Positions 15,581 to 24,494 of a stretch of 35,759 nucleotides of DNA are shown here, piece after piece. The notes under the pieces were generated by a model. The model was not told the origin of the DNA. It searched no databases and saw only the letters and a program-made list of their open reading frames with translations. Made by a program: the position numbers and the translations under genes. The stretch comes from DASSOY01 sp035776675. Its GTDB lineage: Bacteria > Bacillota > Bacilli > Bacillales > DASSOY01. The stretch spans positions 1 to 35,759 of the forward strand of contig DASTWO010000121.1 of NCBI GenBank assembly GCA_035776675.1. Direction: 5' to 3'. Position 1 is the stretch's first letter. Each line of letters opens with the position of its first letter.

Positions 15581-16841
15581 GGATCTGTCCCCTTTCAAAC
15601 ACTTTCTTTCCAGCCTTCAAAACGGTATTAACGTGATTAACACCATAATGATAGGGAATATAAAGGTAGTTCGGCGCGTCCCATATAACCATATCCGCTG
15701 TTCGCCCTGTTACGATTTTCCCTGCTGACTCTCCCCGACCAATGGCATAGGCGGCATTGACTGTGACAGCATGCCAGATTTCCTCCGGTTTCATTTTTAA
15801 TTTTAAGGCTGCCAGATTCATAATGAACTGCAGATTCTCCGTCACAGAACTCCCTGGATTGAAATCCGTAGATAAAGCAACTGCTACACCAGCTTCAAGC
15901 ATTTTACGCGCGCGGGCATAGTTTTCTTTCCCAAGGTAAAAGGAGGTTCCCGGTAGTAACACGGCGATGGTTCCTTCTTCAGCTAATCGCCTCATCCCTT
16001 CATCGGAAGTCCCGACCAGGTGGTCTCCTGAAATCGCTCCAAGATCGGCAGCCAACTCGGCCCCACCTAATGGATCAATTTCGTCAGCATGAATTTTCAC
16101 CTGGAAACCGACCTCTTTAGCCTTTTCAAGGAAAGCTCTCGATTGGTCTACGGAGAATACACCGGTTTCACAGAAGATATCGACAAACTCGGCCAAGCTG
16201 TTATTCTTGATCTCGGGTAGCATATCCGCCATCTTTTGTAAAAAAACGTCGGGATCTCCTTTCATTTCTTCAGGAATAGCGTGAGCCCCCAGAAAAGTCG
16301 AGGCAATATCCATTGAAGTTTCCTCATTCAAACGGTTTGCCACTCGCAACTGCTTCATTTCTGTTTCATAATCTAATCCGTAACCACTTTTCGCTTCCAT
16401 TGTGGTAATGCCATAAGACATGATCCGTTCCATATGAAATTTTGCCTTATCAAACAATTCCGCTTCTGATGTTTCACGGGTCGCCTTAACAGTTGAATGG
16501 ATACCTCCACCCCGTTGCAAAATTTCCAGGTAAGGGACGCCTTGTTGCTTCAATGCCATTTCATGCTCTCGTGAGCCCCCGAATACTAGATGTGTGTGAG
16601 GTTCTACAAGTCCTGGCGTAACAAGCTTACCTTCGCAATCAATTTCCTCCTCAGCTTCAATAGAACGCAACGCTTCTTCTTTCCCGACCGCCGTCACTTT
16701 TCCATCCTTGACAGCAACCGCTCCACCCTCTATTCCGGAAAGCTCCCTCATCGCCTTCCCTTTAACAGGACCTTCCGTTCCATTGTCCATCGTCAATAAT
16801 TGTCCGATATTGTATAGTAAAACATCTGCCTTTTGTACCAA
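15573..16841 (-). CDS. hutI: Imidazolonepropionase HutI
   Basis: A 422-residue amidohydrolase-superfamily enzyme that opens the ring of 4-imidazolone-5-propionate to give formimidoylglutamate. Visible motifs: VTPGLVEPHTHLVFGGSRE with metal ligands H82 and H84, GYGLDYETEMKQLRV, KIHADEIDPLGGAELA, and STDFNPGSS. The start codon is TTG (16839-16841), supported by AGGAGG 7 nt upstream. It follows hutU by 17 nt and overlaps hutG by 8 nt. Confidence 0.96.
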   Translation of the reverse strand: MVQKADVLLYNIGQLLTMDNGTEGPVKGKAMRELSGIEGGAVAVKDGKVTAVGKEEALRSIEAEEEIDCEGKLVTPGLVEPHTHLVFGGSREHEMALKQQGVPYLEILQRGGGIHSTVKATRETSEAELFDKAKFHMERIMSYGITTMEAKSGYGLDYETEMKQLRVANRLNEETSMDIASTFLGAHAIPEEMKGDPDVFLQKMADMLPEIKNNSLAEFVDIFCETGVFSVDQSRAFLEKAKEVGFQVKIHADEIDPLGGAELAADLGAISGDHLVGTSDEGMRRLAEEGTIAVLLPGTSFYLGKENYARARKMLEAGVAVALSTDFNPGSSVTENLQFIMNLAALKLKMKPEEIWHAVTVNAAYAIGRGESAGKIVTGRTADMVIWDAPNYLYIPYHYGVNHVNTVLKAGKKVFERGQIHG

Positions 16842-16858
16842 ATGATTGCCTCCTGATT

Positions 16859-18517
16859 CTATTTCAATGTTGGAATGTGAACGCCTTTTTCTTTTGCCGT
16901 TTTGATGGCCAAATCGTAACCTGCATCAACATGGCGCGCAACGCCCATGCCCGGATCAGAGGTGAGAACTCGCTCCAGCCGTTCCCCAGCTTCTTTCGTA
17001 CCGTCAGCGACAATGACCATACCAGCGTGAATCGCGTATCCCATGCCGACCCCGCCGCCGTGATGAAGCGATACCCAGCTTGCGCCGTTTACCGCATTGA
17101 TCATAGCATTAAGCAACGGCCAATCAGCTATGGCATCACTGCCGTCCTTCATTCCTTCAGTTTCTCGATTCGGGGAAGCGACGGAACCACAATCAAGATG
17201 GTCACGGCCAATCACAATCGGTGCGGAAATCTCACCGCTTGCCACCATTTCATTAATGATGCGGCCAAACTTCGCTCTTTCACCGTATCCGAGCCAGCAA
17301 ATTCGTGACGGCAACCCCTGGAACGACACTTTTTCGCGTGCCATTCTGATCCATTTACATAAGTGTTCGTTATCAGCAAATTCCTTCAAGATCACTTCAT
17401 CCGTTTTATAAATGTCTTCGGGATCCCCTGAAAGCGCGACCCAGCGGAACGGCCCTTTACCTTCGCAAAACTGCGGACGGATAAACGCAGGTACAAATCC
17501 AGGGAAATCAAACGCATTCTTCACACCGGCATTGTAGGCTTCCTGGCGAATATTGTTCCCATAATCAAACGTCACGGCACCGGCCTTCTGTAAATCCAGC
17601 ATAGCCTGAACGTGCTTCACAATACTAACTTGCGCTCGCTTCAAATACTCATCTGAATCCGACTTCCTTAGTTTATTCGCCCCTGTTACCGTCAATCCTT
17701 CAGGAACGTATCCATTCAATGGATCGTGCGCCGATGTTTGGTCAGTCACAAGATCCGGCGTCTCTCCATGCTTCACAAGTTCCGTTAATATTTCCGCGGC
17801 GTTCCCTACCAGTCCTATCGACAGCGGGCGCTTCTCGGACTTGGCTTTCTTTGCCTTTTCCATCGCCTCATCAAGCGTTTCGGCCAACTCATCACAATAT
17901 CTTTCTTCAATCCTCCGCTCGATTCGCTTCCGATCGGCCTCAATTGCAATCACAACTCCGTTGTTCATCGTCACCGCCAACGGCTGGGCGCCGCCCATGC
18001 CGCCTAACCCCGCTGTCACTGTCAACGTCCCTGCCAGCGTTCCACCGAAATGCTGGCGCGCCGCCTCGGCAAACGTCTCATACGTCCCTTGCAAGATTCC
18101 CTGACTACCAATGTAGATCCAGCTTCCTGCCGTCATCTGGCCAAACATGATCAGTCCTTTCTTATCAAGCTCACGGAACGTTTCCCAATTGGCCCACGCC
18201 GGAACCAGGTTCGAGTTCGCCAACAACACTCGCGGTGCATTCGGGTGGGACTTGAACACCGCTACCGGTTTCCCCGACTGAATCATCATCGTCTCATCGG
18301 CTTCCAACCCTTTCAAAGTCTCGACGATCTGATGAAAACTCTCCCAATTTCTCGCGGCTTTTCCAATCCCTCCGTAAACCACCAGTTCCTCCGGCTTCTC
18401 GGCTACTTCCGGGTCTAGATTGTTCATTAACATCCTCAAGGCCGCTTCCTGAATCCAACCTTTCGTATTCAATTCCGTACCGCGTGGTGCGCGAATGGTT
18501 TCTTTCACATCAGACAT
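16859..18517 (-). CDS. hutU: Urocanate hydratase HutU
   Basis: A 552-residue urocanase, the same length as the Bacillus subtilis enzyme as I recall it. It converts urocanate to imidazolonepropionate with tightly bound NAD+. VTAGLGGMGGAQPLAVTMNNGV is the nucleotide-binding loop; the active-site signature FQGLPSRICWLGYGER contains C407. ATG 18517 has GGAGGGG upstream, and the reading extended to 18565 overlaps hutH. It begins 16 nt after the hutH stop. Third-position base usage is somewhat richer in C than in neighbouring non-hut genes, without clear sign of transfer. Confidence 0.97.
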   Translation of the reverse strand: MSDVKETIRAPRGTELNTKGWIQEAALRMLMNNLDPEVAEKPEELVVYGGIGKAARNWESFHQIVETLKGLEADETMMIQSGKPVAVFKSHPNAPRVLLANSNLVPAWANWETFRELDKKGLIMFGQMTAGSWIYIGSQGILQGTYETFAEAARQHFGGTLAGTLTVTAGLGGMGGAQPLAVTMNNGVVIAIEADRKRIERRIEERYCDELAETLDEAMEKAKKAKSEKRPLSIGLVGNAAEILTELVKHGETPDLVTDQTSAHDPLNGYVPEGLTVTGANKLRKSDSDEYLKRAQVSIVKHVQAMLDLQKAGAVTFDYGNNIRQEAYNAGVKNAFDFPGFVPAFIRPQFCEGKGPFRWVALSGDPEDIYKTDEVILKEFADNEHLCKWIRMAREKVSFQGLPSRICWLGYGERAKFGRIINEMVASGEISAPIVIGRDHLDCGSVASPNRETEGMKDGSDAIADWPLLNAMINAVNGASWVSLHHGGGVGMGYAIHAGMVIVADGTKEAGERLERVLTSDPGMGVARHVDAGYDLAIKTAKEKGVHIPTLK

Positions 18518-18533
18518 TAGAATCCCCTCCGGA

Positions 18534-20060
18534 TTAATTGATTTTCTGTTTTGCATCCAACTCAATCAAAAGCTTTCGCCAATCTTCTTCCCTCATCCAC
18601 ACAGCGGCATTTTCGATGTCCTTCGAAAATACGCGGTCTTTGGTAATCGGACCCACGATTTTCCGGCCTTCTTCCAACACTATCTTCGTTCTCGCTGCCA
18701 TATCCTCAGCTCCACGATAGTCCGCGGCCTGCATTCCGCAAATAAATTCAATGGCCAATACTCTTCTTGTATTGGCGACAATCTGGTGGGCATGCCGTGA
18801 ACCGATCGTACCCATACTGACGTGGTCCTCTTGATTGGCTGATGACGGAATCGAATCAACACTGGCCGGATGAGCCAACGTCTTATTTTCCGAGACAAGG
18901 GATGCAGCTGCATATTGTAAAATCATCGCCCCTGACTCCAACCCGGGTTTCGGACTCAGAAACGCCGGTAAATCATTTAACTGCGGATTCACCAATCGTT
19001 CAATTCGGCGTTCCGAAATATTGGCAAGTTCAGCAACCGCAATCCCAAGAAAATCCATCGCCAGGGCAATCGGCTGCCCGTGGAAATTTCCCCCGGATAT
19101 AATTTTATCACCGCCATCGAAAATCAATGGATTATCAGTCGCCGCATTCATTTCAATTTCAAGCTTTTCCTTCACGTAGCCCAGGGTTTGCCAGGTAGCT
19201 CCGTGAACCTGCGGGATGCAACGCAACGAATAGGCATCCTGGACACGCAATTCTCCCTGTCTCGAAGTCAAACGGCTCCCGTCCAAATACCGCAGCATTC
19301 GATCGGCCACTTGCATCTGCTCCGGGTATCCTCGCGCCTTATGAAGATCCGCGTCAAACACATCGACAATCCCGCGCAAGCCTTCCATGGTCAACGCCGC
19401 TGCCGCTTCAGCTTGACGAGCCAATTTCTCAGCTTCCAAATACGTAACCACTCCCATTGCCGTCATCGCTTGCGTTCCATTAATCAACGCCAACCCTTCC
19501 TTTGCCGTCAACGTAATCGGCATGATTTCCTCAGCCGTCAGAGCTTCCATTGCCGGGACACGCTTCCCCTTATAAAGGACTTCTCCTTCACCAATCAGCG
19601 CAAGCGCGAGATGGGCCAACGGCGCGAGGTCCCCGCTTGCACCAAGCGAGCCTTGCTGTGGAATCACAGGATGAATGCTCGCATTTAACAACGCCAGCAG
19701 CTTCTCAATCAATTCCACTCGGACGCCTGAATACCCCTTTAGTAAGGTATTCGCTCGCAACAGGAGCATACCGCGGCTGACGATTTCGGGAAACGGCTCT
19801 CCGACTCCACAGGCATGACTGCGAATTAAATTGAGCTGTAATTCCTCTACGTTTTCTCGCTCTACCAGAACGTCACTCATTTTTCCAAAACCTGTTGTGA
19901 TTCCGTAAACAACCTTATCTTCCTCTACGATTTTCTCAACCGCAGCTCGACTTTCCTTAACTCTCTTCCAACTTTCCGTTGACGCTTGAACGGGTTCATC
20001 CTGATACAAAATCCGTTCTACTTCACTCAAAGTCAATCGATTTCCATCCAACGTAATCAT
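18534..20060 (-). CDS. hutH: Histidine ammonia-lyase HutH
   Basis: A 508-residue histidase. The MIO cofactor forms from A141-S142-G143 in QQGSLGASGDLAPLAH. Other family marks are VYGITTGFGK, LQLNLIRSHACGVG, and SSANQEDHVSMG. It deaminates L-histidine to urocanate, the committed step of the pathway. The ATG follows AAGGTG by about 9 nt. A terminator with a HutP-type site (20164-20232) lies between hutP and this gene, so expression should require HutP and histidine. Confidence 0.97.
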   Translation of the reverse strand: MITLDGNRLTLSEVERILYQDEPVQASTESWKRVKESRAAVEKIVEEDKVVYGITTGFGKMSDVLVERENVEELQLNLIRSHACGVGEPFPEIVSRGMLLLRANTLLKGYSGVRVELIEKLLALLNASIHPVIPQQGSLGASGDLAPLAHLALALIGEGEVLYKGKRVPAMEALTAEEIMPITLTAKEGLALINGTQAMTAMGVVTYLEAEKLARQAEAAAALTMEGLRGIVDVFDADLHKARGYPEQMQVADRMLRYLDGSRLTSRQGELRVQDAYSLRCIPQVHGATWQTLGYVKEKLEIEMNAATDNPLIFDGGDKIISGGNFHGQPIALAMDFLGIAVAELANISERRIERLVNPQLNDLPAFLSPKPGLESGAMILQYAAASLVSENKTLAHPASVDSIPSSANQEDHVSMGTIGSRHAHQIVANTRRVLAIEFICGMQAADYRGAEDMAARTKIVLEEGRKIVGPITKDRVFSKDIENAAVWMREEDWRKLLIELDAKQKIN

Positions 20061-20163
20061 TTTCCCAACACCTTTCCGTTGTGACCTCGAATTTCGTCAT
20101 ATTATTCCATAAAAACTTCTTCCCTTAACCGTCAAAATCACATACAAAAGACTGCAAAATACA

Positions 20164-20232
20164 AACAAAAAGGGACCGCATAGCACTACAAAGTGTGCTA
20201 CACGGCCCCCTATCGACTAATAACTTTAGGCC
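20164..20232 (-). promoter_or_regulatory. HutP-dependent antiterminator site and terminator upstream of hutH
   Basis: On the minus strand, three NAG triplets separated by exactly 4 nt (AAG 20224-20226, UAG 20217-20219, UAG 20210-20212) are followed by a 15-bp stem (20195-20209 with 20172-20186) and a T-rich run. Known HutP, with L-histidine and Mg2+, binds NAG triplets at this spacing and prevents termination before hutH. The triplets are preceded by GGCCTA and followed by GGGGGCC, both also present in the second copy at 22292-22320. Confidence 0.85.
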
Positions 20233-20238
20233 CTCAAA

Positions 20239-20679
20239 TTATATATGATTGACGCCAAGTCCAATAGCTTCGTGTTCCAAACCTTTAACCGGTGCGCCGA
20301 TCGTCCCGTATAGAGCGACAGCGATCCATTCTCCCTCTTCCCGATCTTGATACGGATTGCCGCGTACAATAGCAAACTGTAACCCTACTGTCCGGAGAAC
20401 GGTCCCGATTTGGTTATTTCCACGCGTAACGCCGATCATCGCTTCAATAATGGCATGGTACAACGCGTGTGTATCCCGATAAAGATCCGCCCTTACAATC
20501 TTTTGATTCTTGGCGGCGGTCTCAACCGCTGCGACGACCTTCTGCCCCTCCATCGCACCGACTTTTCCCTTGCAAAACTTCCAGTTCAGCTTTTGCAACT
20601 CCTGAGGTAATTTATCCTTATCCTGTAACAGAAGCAACAAGGCTTCCCTGCCAATCAAGTGATCACGATCTAATGCCAT
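20239..20679 (-). CDS. hutP: HutP, histidine-dependent RNA-binding antiterminator
   Basis: A 146-residue protein closely resembling Bacillus subtilis HutP: WKFCKGKVGAMEGQKVVAAVETA, YRDTHALYHAIIEAMIGVTRG, LRTVGLQFAIVRGNPY, and the C-terminal WIAVALYGTIGAPVKGLEHEAIGLGVNHI. H71, H75 and H136 match the metal-binding histidines (H73, H77, H138 in B. subtilis numbering). The hexamer binds histidine, Mg2+ and NAG-repeat RNA. I place the start at ATG 20679; GTG 20688 is possible but lies at the weak GAGTG ribosome site. It has its own sigma-A promoter (20717-20745), so it can be made before the hutH terminator is overridden. Confidence 0.95.
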   Translation of the reverse strand: MALDRDHLIGREALLLLLQDKDKLPQELQKLNWKFCKGKVGAMEGQKVVAAVETAAKNQKIVRADLYRDTHALYHAIIEAMIGVTRGNNQIGTVLRTVGLQFAIVRGNPYQDREEGEWIAVALYGTIGAPVKGLEHEAIGLGVNHI

Positions 20680-20716
20680 ACCGTACACTCTTTTCTAACA
20701 GCTATCAACTGATTTT

Positions 20717-20745
20717 ATTGTATTCGTTTACACATCTGATGTCAA
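20717..20745 (-). promoter_or_regulatory. Sigma-A promoter of hutP-hutHUIG
   Basis: On the minus strand: perfect TTGACA (20740-20745), 17-nt spacer, TACAAT (20717-20722), 38 nt upstream of hutP. It lies in the 77-nt gap after the NhaC-family gene. Confidence 0.8.
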
Positions 20746-20756
20746 TGAAACAAATT

Positions 20757-22190
20757 CTATGAATCTACGCTTCGATCTTGTGGATTTGCATCCTGACTTG
20801 ACCCTTCATTCCGGCTTACATAAACAATGCCAAAACCGATCAACGAAAAGATAACCGATATAACGGGAGTTGCATAATTCAATACGGCATACGGCGCATA
20901 TTGAAAGGCACTGATGCCCAAAGTTGACATGATGAATACTCCGCCGGTAGTCCATGGAATTAAAGGAGCGGTCACCGTACCCCCATCTTCAAGAGCTCTT
21001 GAAAGATTTTTCGGATGCAATTTTTTATCACGATAAACCTGGTTGTACATCCTGCCAGGAATCACAATCGATATATATTGTTCCGCCGTGATGATATTCG
21101 TCATAAAAGCAGAAAATACCGTTGTGGCAACAAGAGTTCTTGTTCTTCTCACCATTTTCAAAATCTGCTCGACAATGACCTTCAAAATTCCGGTTCCTTC
21201 AGTAATCCCGCCAAATATCATGGCAACCATCGCAAGCGATATCGTGTATAACATCGAGCTGATTCCACCCTGATTTAATAAGGCGTCAACGGTTTCATTG
21301 CCCGAATCAATGGTATATCCGCTTTGAAGAGCGACAACAGCGTCCCCGGTACTCATGCCTTGTACAAAGATTTCAGCCATAAACCCGAGAATAACCCCTA
21401 CAGCCAATGCGGGCAAAGCCGGAACCTTTCGCACCACAAGCAAAACGACAACAAACGGAATCAAAAGCAACCATGGCGAGATCAAAAAATTCGCCTGAAG
21501 ACCGTCAATGACAGCTTGGATATTCTGATTATCCAATGCACCGCCGGCAAACTTGTTTCCCATCACCCAATACACGATTAAAGCAATAATGGTCGCCGGT
21601 ACTGTTGTATAAGTCATATGGCGAATATGCTGAAATATATCGGCCCCGGCCATACTGGAAGCCAATACCGTCGTATCGGACAAAGGTGACATTTTATCTC
21701 CGAAATAAGAACCTGAGATAATCGCTCCGGCCACCATCGCGGGTGGAAACCCCATGCTGATGCCAATGCCCATACCAGCCACTCCGACCGTTCCCATTGT
21801 GGACCACGAACTCCCGATCATTACAGAAACCAAAGCACAAATTATCATAATCGTGACCAAAAATAAGGACGGAGAAATGATTTGCAGCCCGTAAAAGATC
21901 ATGGTAGCCACAATCCCGCTGCCAATCCACGAGCTGATGATCATCCCGACCATAATCAGAATAACGACGGCTGGGAGCACCTTATATATCCCCTCGTAAA
22001 CAGATCGTTCAATTGTATCCCAGCTATATCCGCATCTCCACGCAACAAAAGCAGCTACGATCGCTCCAAGGATTAACGGAATTTGCGGAGCACCCTCGAA
22101 TATCAAAATCGTAAAAGCCATTGCCACAATCATCACAATAAAAGGAACAACCGCCAGCCCGAAAGGAATCTTTCTTTCTTGTTCTTCCAC
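20757..22190 (-). CDS. NhaC-family secondary transporter, candidate histidine transporter
   Basis: A 477-residue membrane protein with about 11-12 helices and NhaC-family motifs: MIGSSWSTMGTVGVAGMGIG, GSYFGDKMSPLSDTTVLASS, NIITAEQYISIVIPGRMY, and GGTVTAPLIPWTTGG. Annotated NhaC proteins are called Na+/H+ or malate/lactate antiporters, but many are amino-acid or organic-acid exchangers. Here the leader carries a HutP-type antiterminator and the gene is just upstream of hutP, so import of histidine or urocanate is the likely role. No separate hut permease of the HutM type is present. I choose GTG 22188-22190 as the start: GAGGTG lies 7 nt upstream, whereas TTG 22196 is only 1 nt from it. Confidence 0.85.
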   Translation of the reverse strand: MEEQERKIPFGLAVVPFIVMIVAMAFTILIFEGAPQIPLILGAIVAAFVAWRCGYSWDTIERSVYEGIYKVLPAVVILIMVGMIISSWIGSGIVATMIFYGLQIISPSLFLVTIMIICALVSVMIGSSWSTMGTVGVAGMGIGISMGFPPAMVAGAIISGSYFGDKMSPLSDTTVLASSMAGADIFQHIRHMTYTTVPATIIALIVYWVMGNKFAGGALDNQNIQAVIDGLQANFLISPWLLLIPFVVVLLVVRKVPALPALAVGVILGFMAEIFVQGMSTGDAVVALQSGYTIDSGNETVDALLNQGGISSMLYTISLAMVAMIFGGITEGTGILKVIVEQILKMVRRTRTLVATTVFSAFMTNIITAEQYISIVIPGRMYNQVYRDKKLHPKNLSRALEDGGTVTAPLIPWTTGGVFIMSTLGISAFQYAPYAVLNYATPVISVIFSLIGFGIVYVSRNEGSSQDANPQDRSVDS

Positions 22191-22251
22191 CCTCAATCAC
22201 CTCGTTTAAATAGTATTTTCACAAAATGATAGCCAAAATCACCGTAAAAAA

Positions 22252-22320
22252 CAGAAAAAAGACCGCACGGCACAAAAAACTTGTGCAATGCGGCCCCCTA
22301 CAGACTTCATGCTCTAGGCC
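22252..22320 (-). promoter_or_regulatory. Second HutP-type antiterminator site and terminator (leader of the NhaC-family gene)
   Basis: On the minus strand, NAG triplets at 4-nt spacing (GAG 22312-22314, AAG 22305-22307, UAG 22298-22300) are followed by a long stem (22281-22295 with 22261-22275, one mismatch) and six U. The 29-nt block 22292-22320 matches the block upstream of hutH (20204-20232) at 21 positions; all eight differences fall in spacers or at the first base of a triplet. This implies a second HutP target. Confidence 0.8.
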
Positions 22321-22417
22321 TCAGTTTCTCTTAATGAATAAACTTTTTGAATAGCACTTTCATGTGACCCAAATACTCAACATTTACTTTTTTCTAATAG
22401 CTTATGGCTTATTTTTC

Positions 22418-22446
22418 ATTGTATCGACCGACCCAGGCACTGTCAA
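22418..22446 (-). promoter_or_regulatory. Sigma-A promoter of the NhaC-family gene
   Basis: On the minus strand: perfect TTGACA (22441-22446), 17-nt spacer, TACAAT (22418-22423). Same boxes and spacing as the hutP promoter. It gives an untranslated leader of about 220 nt holding the HutP-type element. Nothing else is recognised in 22197-22465. Confidence 0.8.
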
Positions 22447-22465
22447 GAAGGATTTTGCGGATCCT

Positions 22466-22867
22466 CTATTCACGAACCTGCTTAAAGGTGCCGCTCCCCT
22501 TTGCTAACACATTCCCGTCCTTATCAAGAATTTCCCCTTCACCAGCCACAATTCGGTGACCCAAACGATCAATTCGCCCAGTTGAAAAAACGGTCCCTTC
22601 GCTTACCGGGGCCAAATACTGGACATTCAACTGGACCGTCACCAAAGGCTGTCGGGTCACCGACCGAACTGTGATTCCGATCATATTATCGATCATCGTA
22701 GCATAAATGCCGCCATGAAGCATGTTCAATGTATTTAATAAAGCTTCATGAATCTCGAGCTTCACGGTCACTTTCCCTTCTTCCAATTCAACAAATTCAA
22801 ATCCGATATGTTGAAAGAACGGGCTTTGCTCATACATTTTTCGCAATTCCTGCAATGATTCGGGCAT
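22466..22867 (-). CDS. PaaI-type hotdog-fold thioesterase
   Basis: A 133-residue single-domain hotdog protein. LNTLNMLHGGIYATMIDNMIG contains the HGG motif and the Asp of the PaaI family active site; VQLNVQYLAPVSEG and GTFKQVRE complete the fold. It hydrolyses acyl-CoA thioesters, substrate not predictable. ATG 22867 follows GGAGGAAACC; the TTG at 22879 overlaps that ribosome site. It lies between the terminator of the ectoine-type operon and the promoter of the NhaC-family gene, so it is probably transcribed alone. Confidence 0.85.
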   Translation of the reverse strand: MPESLQELRKMYEQSPFFQHIGFEFVELEEGKVTVKLEIHEALLNTLNMLHGGIYATMIDNMIGITVRSVTRQPLVTVQLNVQYLAPVSEGTVFSTGRIDRLGHRIVAGEGEILDKDGNVLAKGSGTFKQVRE

Positions 22868-22964
22868 GGTTTCCTCCAATACAGAATGTTAAACAACCTT
22901 TAACCGGCAGAGTTCCATCTATTATAGCATGATATTCTTCATTCCAACGGTCGTGGCCTTTCAG

Positions 22965-23006
22965 ACAAAAAAAATGGAGCACCTCCCAACTGGAGAGAAG
23001 TGCTCC
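22965..23006 (-). terminator. Intrinsic terminator of the doeA-like operon
   Basis: On the minus strand GGAGCAC (23000-23006) pairs with GTGCTCC (22976-22982), with inner pairing of the loop flanks, followed by ATTTTTTTT. It closes the five-gene unit ending with the aldehyde dehydrogenase. Confidence 0.85.
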
Positions 23007-23042
23007 TGACGTTCCTTATTATTGATGTCGACATGCCGATTT

Positions 23043-24482
23043 TCATTTGGAGATATTGAAGCAAACGACTTTCTTTTCCGTCATGGCATCAATCGCGAAT
23101 TTAACGCCTTCTCGTCCAATTCCGGACCCTTTAACGCCTCCGAACGGCATCGCGTCAATTCGGTAATCACTGCTGTCATTGACGATGACGCCGCCAAACT
23201 CCAGTTTCTCAATCGCCTCGTGAGCCTTATCGATGTTAGGGGTGAAAACCCCTGCCTGAAGGCCATAATTTACAGCATTCGCTTGTTCAATCGCGTCTTG
23301 CAAATTTTCTGCGGAGAATAGTGACACAACTGGGGCAAATGCTTCTTCACTCGCGATTTTGCTATCCGATGGAACGTTTGTCAGCACAGTCGGCGAGTAA
23401 TAAGCCCCTTGACGTTCTCCACCGCAAAGGACTTCCGCACCTTCCTCGACTGCCTCATTCACCCATTGCTCGATGCGCCTTGCTTCCTCCTCGCTAATCA
23501 TTGGCCCCATATCCGTTGTTTCAGATAATTTTCTGCCCATATTCAGCTTCGCCGTTTCGTTTAAGAACTGCTCGGTAAATGAATCGACAACATCTTTTTC
23601 GATAAAAACCCTCTGTACACCTATACAGTTTTGACCGGCAGCCGAAAAGGCGCCGCTAACTGTCTTGTCGACGGCATCCTCGATATTCGCATCGTTCAAC
23701 ACGAGGACTGGCGAGTTCGACCCTAATTCCATCCTGAGCTTCTTAACCCCGGATTTTCGGGTGATATCTTCACCGGTTTCAAGCCCGCCGGTAAAGGAAA
23801 TCATTCTCACATCTGGATGTTGAACGAGTGGGTCGCCAAGTTCGCTGCCTTTACCGGTTACAACCGAGAGTAATGCCGGCGGAAGTCCTGCGTCAATTAT
23901 CGCTTCCGCTAAATGAATGGCACTCAGAGGCGTTAAGCTTGTCGGCTTGACGATCACCGCATTCCCGGAGGCAAGCGCTGGTCCCACCTTATGCGCTACC
24001 AGGTTTAAAGGATCATTAAATGCCGTGATGGCCCCAACGATACCTACCGGAAAATGGGTATAGTAGCCAACACGGTTCTCACTTCCCGGCACCTGGTCAA
24101 AGGAAATCGTTTCGCCTTGAATTCTTCTTGCTTCTTCAGCACTGATTCGCAGGATTTGAATCGTTCTATCGACTTCATCCCGTGCTTCCTCAATTGTCTT
24201 GCTTCCTTCTCTTGCTATGATTGTAGCGAAGATCTCCTTTTGTTCGTTGACGTTGTCAGCGGCGCGATTTAGGATCTCAATACGTTGATGAACAGGTAAT
24301 ACCCGGTTTGCTTGCATTTCCTGTTTCGCTCCTTCAATCGCCTTGTTCATATCGCTGGCGGAAGCGGCAGGTACCGTATCAATCAAGCTATTATCTCCGG
24401 GATCACGAACTTCAATTGTTTGTTCCCGTTCTTCCCATTCGCCAGCCATTAACATCTTTTGACCCATTACATCTGTTTTCAT
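23043..24482 (-). CDS. NAD(P)-dependent aldehyde dehydrogenase
   Basis: A 479-residue ALDH. Catalytic C286 lies in SAAGQNCIGVQ and the general base E252 in RMELGSN; KPTSLTPLSA and SFTGGLETG belong to the cofactor site. VGIVGAITAFNDPLNLVAHKVGPAL resembles lactaldehyde, phosphonoacetaldehyde and non-phosphorylating GAPDH-type dehydrogenases. In the known ectoine pathway the last enzyme, DoeC, oxidises aspartate semialdehyde to aspartate, and this gene could fill that place. It follows the homoserine dehydrogenase gene by 12 nt and ends the operon. GAGGTG precedes the ATG by 8 nt. Confidence 0.9.
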   Translation of the reverse strand: MKTDVMGQKMLMAGEWEEREQTIEVRDPGDNSLIDTVPAASASDMNKAIEGAKQEMQANRVLPVHQRIEILNRAADNVNEQKEIFATIIAREGSKTIEEARDEVDRTIQILRISAEEARRIQGETISFDQVPGSENRVGYYTHFPVGIVGAITAFNDPLNLVAHKVGPALASGNAVIVKPTSLTPLSAIHLAEAIIDAGLPPALLSVVTGKGSELGDPLVQHPDVRMISFTGGLETGEDITRKSGVKKLRMELGSNSPVLVLNDANIEDAVDKTVSGAFSAAGQNCIGVQRVFIEKDVVDSFTEQFLNETAKLNMGRKLSETTDMGPMISEEEARRIEQWVNEAVEEGAEVLCGGERQGAYYSPTVLTNVPSDSKIASEEAFAPVVSLFSAENLQDAIEQANAVNYGLQAGVFTPNIDKAHEAIEKLEFGGVIVNDSSDYRIDAMPFGGVKGSGIGREGVKFAIDAMTEKKVVCFNISK

Positions 24483-24494
24483 TCTCGGCTCACC

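Noticed and set aside
19080..19688. Long plus-strand open frame (202 codons) inside hutH, and similar ones inside hutU.
   Set aside because: They lie opposite well-recognised hut genes and have basic, low-complexity translations typical of antisense shadows.
23025..23034. ATGTCGACAT as a GntR site.
   Set aside because: It shares only the inner palindrome and lies between the aldehyde dehydrogenase stop codon and its terminator, away from any promoter.
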